Assembly (NCBI RefSeq): GCF_937900395.1
Contig: NZ_CALCDX010000071.1
Location: forward strand, 1-31,993
Direction of reading: 5' to 3'
Length of the DNA: 31,993 nt
Source: an uncultured Caulobacter sp.
GTDB taxonomy: Bacteria > Pseudomonadota > Alphaproteobacteria > Caulobacterales > Caulobacteraceae
Shown: in pieces, positions 30,596 to 31,993 of the stretch
Position numbering within the stretch: the first letter of the stretch is position 1
Layout of the letters: the number at the start of each line of letters is the position of its first letter
The notes under the pieces: model-generated
What the model was told of the DNA's origin: nothing
Database searches by the model: none
Seen by the model: the letters and a program-made list of their open reading frames with translations, nothing else
Position numbers and translations under genes: made by a program

Positions 30596-31411
30596 ATGGC
30601 TCACGCCGCAGACACGCATCACACGGACGGCCACGACGCCGACCACAAGCCGCCCTTCTTCGCCCGCTGGTTCTTCTCCACGAACCACAAGGACATCGGC
30701 ACGCTGTACATCCTGTTCGCCATCATGGCGGGCATCGTCGGCGGCGCCCTGTCGGGCCTGATCCGCTGGGAACTGATGGAGCCGGGCATCCAGGTGTTCT
30801 CCGACACCGGCCTGCTGGCCCAACTGGGCGTCTTCAAGGGCAAGCACGGCTACAACGCCGTGGTCACCGCCCACGCCCTGATCATGATCTTCTTCATGGT
30901 CATGCCCGCCATGATCGGCGGCTTCGGCAACTGGTTCGTGCCGATCATGATCGGCGCGCCGGACATGGCCTTCCCGCGCATGAACAACATCTCTTTTTGG
31001 CTTCTTCCTGCAGCTTTTGGACTTCTGCTGATCTCGATGTTCGTCGAGGGCCCGCCCGGCGCGAACGGCGTCGGCGGCGGCTGGACGATCTATCCGCCGC
31101 TCTCAACCTCGGGCCAGCCCGGCCCGGCGGTGGATTTCGCGATCCTCTCGCTGCACATCGCGGGCGCCTCGTCGATCCTCGGTGCGATCAACTTCATCAC
31201 CACGATCCTGAACATGCGCGCTCCGGGCATGACGCTGCACAAGATGCCGCTCTTCGCCTGGGCCGTTCTGGTCACCGCCTTCCTGCTGCTGCTGTCGCTC
31301 CCGGTTCTCGCCGGCGGCATCACCATGGGCCAGCTGCTGTCGCTGCCCATGCTGGCGTTCGGCATCTTCCTGGTGGCGCGCGGCCGCCGGCGGACCGAGG
31401 CCATCGAATGA
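30596..31411 (+). CDS. coxA: N-terminal half of cytochrome c oxidase subunit I fused to the Lgt C-terminus
   Basis: Residues 1-244 are subunit I of an aa3 oxidase: STNHKDIGTLYILFAI, the haem-a ligand His93 in VVTAHALIMIFFMVMP, GGFGNWFVPIMIG, MNNISFWLLPAAFG and SLHIAGASSILGAINFI. At Met244 (base 31327) the oxidase sequence, which should continue LLTDRNFGTTFF and then supply the CuB, haem-a3 and second haem-a histidines, stops. It is replaced in frame by GQLLSLPMLAFGIFLVARG and RRRTEAIE, the end of prolipoprotein diacylglyceryl transferase. The product could not bind its active-site metals. Residues 133-143 are encoded by A/T-ending codons unlike the rest of the gene. I read the fusion as chimeric sequence rather than a working gene. 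Confidence 0.9.
   Translation: MAHAADTHHTDGHDADHKPPFFARWFFSTNHKDIGTLYILFAIMAGIVGGALSGLIRWELMEPGIQVFSDTGLLAQLGVFKGKHGYNAVVTAHALIMIFFMVMPAMIGGFGNWFVPIMIGAPDMAFPRMNNISFWLLPAAFGLLLISMFVEGPPGANGVGGGWTIYPPLSTSGQPGPAVDFAILSLHIAGASSILGAINFITTILNMRAPGMTLHKMPLFAWAVLVTAFLLLLSLPVLAGGITMGQLLSLPMLAFGIFLVARGRRRTEAIE
31313..31327. other. Probable chimeric junction between coxA and lgt
   Basis: The shared sequence GGCGGCATCACCATG encodes GGITM in CoxA, and its end could equally encode the GITM that precedes GQLLSLPM in Lgt. A break inside such a short identical stretch gives the observed in-frame switch. Confidence 0.65.
31328..31411 (+). pseudogene. lgt: C-terminal remnant of prolipoprotein diacylglyceryl transferase
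   Basis: Only the last 27 residues remain. GQLLSLPMLAFGIFLVARG is the closing membrane helix of Lgt, where the preceding residues are usually G(I/L)TM, followed by a basic end. The stop overlaps the next start as ATGA (31408-31411). An lgt next to a MidA-type methyltransferase is a familiar alphaproteobacterial order, which supports this remnant and the next gene being natural neighbours. Confidence 0.75.
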
Positions 31412-31993
31412 GCGGGCTCGAGGATCGGTTGCGCCGTCTGATCCTCGACCACGGCCCGATCTCGATCGCGCGCTACATGGCCCTGGCCATGGCGCATCCG
31501 ACCGCCGGCTACTATCCGCGCCGCGATCCCCTGGGCGCGGCCGGCGACTTCGTCACAGCACCCGAGGTCAGCCAGCTGTTCGGCGAGCTGCTCGGGCTGG
31601 CGCTGCTGCAGCACTGGCTGGAGCTGGGCAGCCCGGAGCGCGTGGCCCTGGTCGAGCTCGGGCCGGGGCGGGGAACCCTGATGGCGGATGCGGTGCGGGC
31701 CATCCGCACGCTGCCTCAGGCCTTGCCGGCGCTGTCGATCCACCTGGTCGAGACCAGCCCCGCCCTGCGCGAGCGGCAGGCCACAGCGCTCTCCGGGCTG
31801 TCCGTGCGCTGGCACAACGAGCTGGGCGGGGTGCCCGGCGACCGACCGCTGCTGATCGTGGCCAACGAGTTCCTCGATGCGCTGCCGGTCAGGCAGTTCG
31901 TTCGTCGCGCGGGGCGCTGGCACGAGCGGATGGTCGCGGTGGACCCGGAAGCCGGGCTCCGCTTCGCGGTGGCGCCGCTCGCGACCCCGTTCC
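31408..31993 (+). CDS. MidA/NDUFAF7-family SAM-dependent methyltransferase (partial)
   Basis: The first 195 codons of a gene that runs off the window; full members are about 350 residues. GPISIARYMALAMAHPTAGYYPRRDPLG, then GDFVTAPEVSQLFGELLGL, the SAM-binding loop LVELGPGRGTLMADAVRA, LVETSPALR and the LIVANEFLDALPVRQFV block all match the DUF185/MidA family. The mitochondrial member NDUFAF7 methylates an arginine of complex I subunit NDUFS2; bacterial roles are less clear. It is coupled to lgt by a 4-base overlap. It lies right of the suspected join and may come from another genome. Confidence 0.9.
   Translation, partial: MSGLEDRLRRLILDHGPISIARYMALAMAHPTAGYYPRRDPLGAAGDFVTAPEVSQLFGELLGLALLQHWLELGSPERVALVELGPGRGTLMADAVRAIRTLPQALPALSIHLVETSPALRERQATALSGLSVRWHNELGGVPGDRPLLIVANEFLDALPVRQFVRRAGRWHERMVAVDPEAGLRFAVAPLATPF

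Noticed and set aside
1..31993. CRISPR arrays, transposases, tRNA or rRNA genes
   Set aside because: No spaced direct-repeat array, transposase motif, tRNA clover-leaf or rRNA-like sequence was seen on reading both strands; short structured RNAs could still be missed by eye.
31408..31993. Possibility that the window is a closed circle, because the frame at 31993 continues in phase into base 1
   Set aside because: The phase agreement has a one-in-three chance, and the protein at 3-197 does not resemble the end of a MidA-type methyltransferase; the combined length would also be about 90 residues too short.

Overview
The window is a dense, GC-rich stretch of alphaproteobacterial chromosome. Gene content and control motifs point to Caulobacter or a close relative: an aa3 oxidase coxB-coxA pair, alphaproteobacterial gshA, TldD, a large-loop POT transporter, GTTC-N7-GTTC and TTAA-N7-TTAA boxes, and several GSGD-repeat or signal-peptide proteins. 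I assign the genus from recalled family resemblance only; no search was run. I see no insertion sequence, integrase, CRISPR array, rRNA or tRNA.

Layout. 1-580 is a foreign-looking left edge: the C-terminal end of a gene on the plus strand, a two-way terminator, a good XerC/XerD dif site (352-379), and a short unrecognised tail fused in frame to a ProA that has lost its last quarter. From about 580 to 31327 the gene order reads as ordinary housekeeping and metabolism: alpha/beta hydrolase, AraC regulator, aldo/keto reductase, Pr6Pr membrane protein and YjbR pair, epimerase, YkgJ, secreted protein and VOC protein behind an SOS box, a probable EtfB lysine methyltransferase, desaturase, LprI-like protein, UbiA, monofunctional catalase, two diverged DUF454 proteins, ABC exporter, DUF4153, S10 peptidase, DUF1801, AhpD-like, PPK2, RsmE, GshA, a 47-residue membrane protein with a CtrA box, DUF427, POT transporter, GNAT, TldD, a DUF2807-DUF1700-PadR operon, CoxB and CoxA. 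At 31327 CoxA switches in frame to the last residues of Lgt, followed by a MidA-type methyltransferase running off the end.

Themes. Respiration and redox balance recur: UbiA (ubiquinone), CoxA/B, EtfB methylation, glutathione, catalase and AhpD-like. Genes are packed tail to tail, with six of eight convergent pairs overlapping or separated by 3-4 bases. Two true intergenic regions exceed 300 bases: 25112-25432 is filled with strong hairpins, and 29279-29643 carries a PadR-type double dyad, a small ORF and an FNR/FixK-like box.

The most important caution is that both ends carry in-frame chimeric genes made of unrelated proteins. Assembly or amplification chimerism is the simplest explanation, so the two edges should not be read as natural neighbours of the central 30.7 kb until checked against reads. 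The most biologically interesting items are the dif site, the LexA-type box before the VOC gene, the CtrA-type box before an easily missed small membrane protein, and the FixK-like box before coxB. I found no clear novel multi-gene system.
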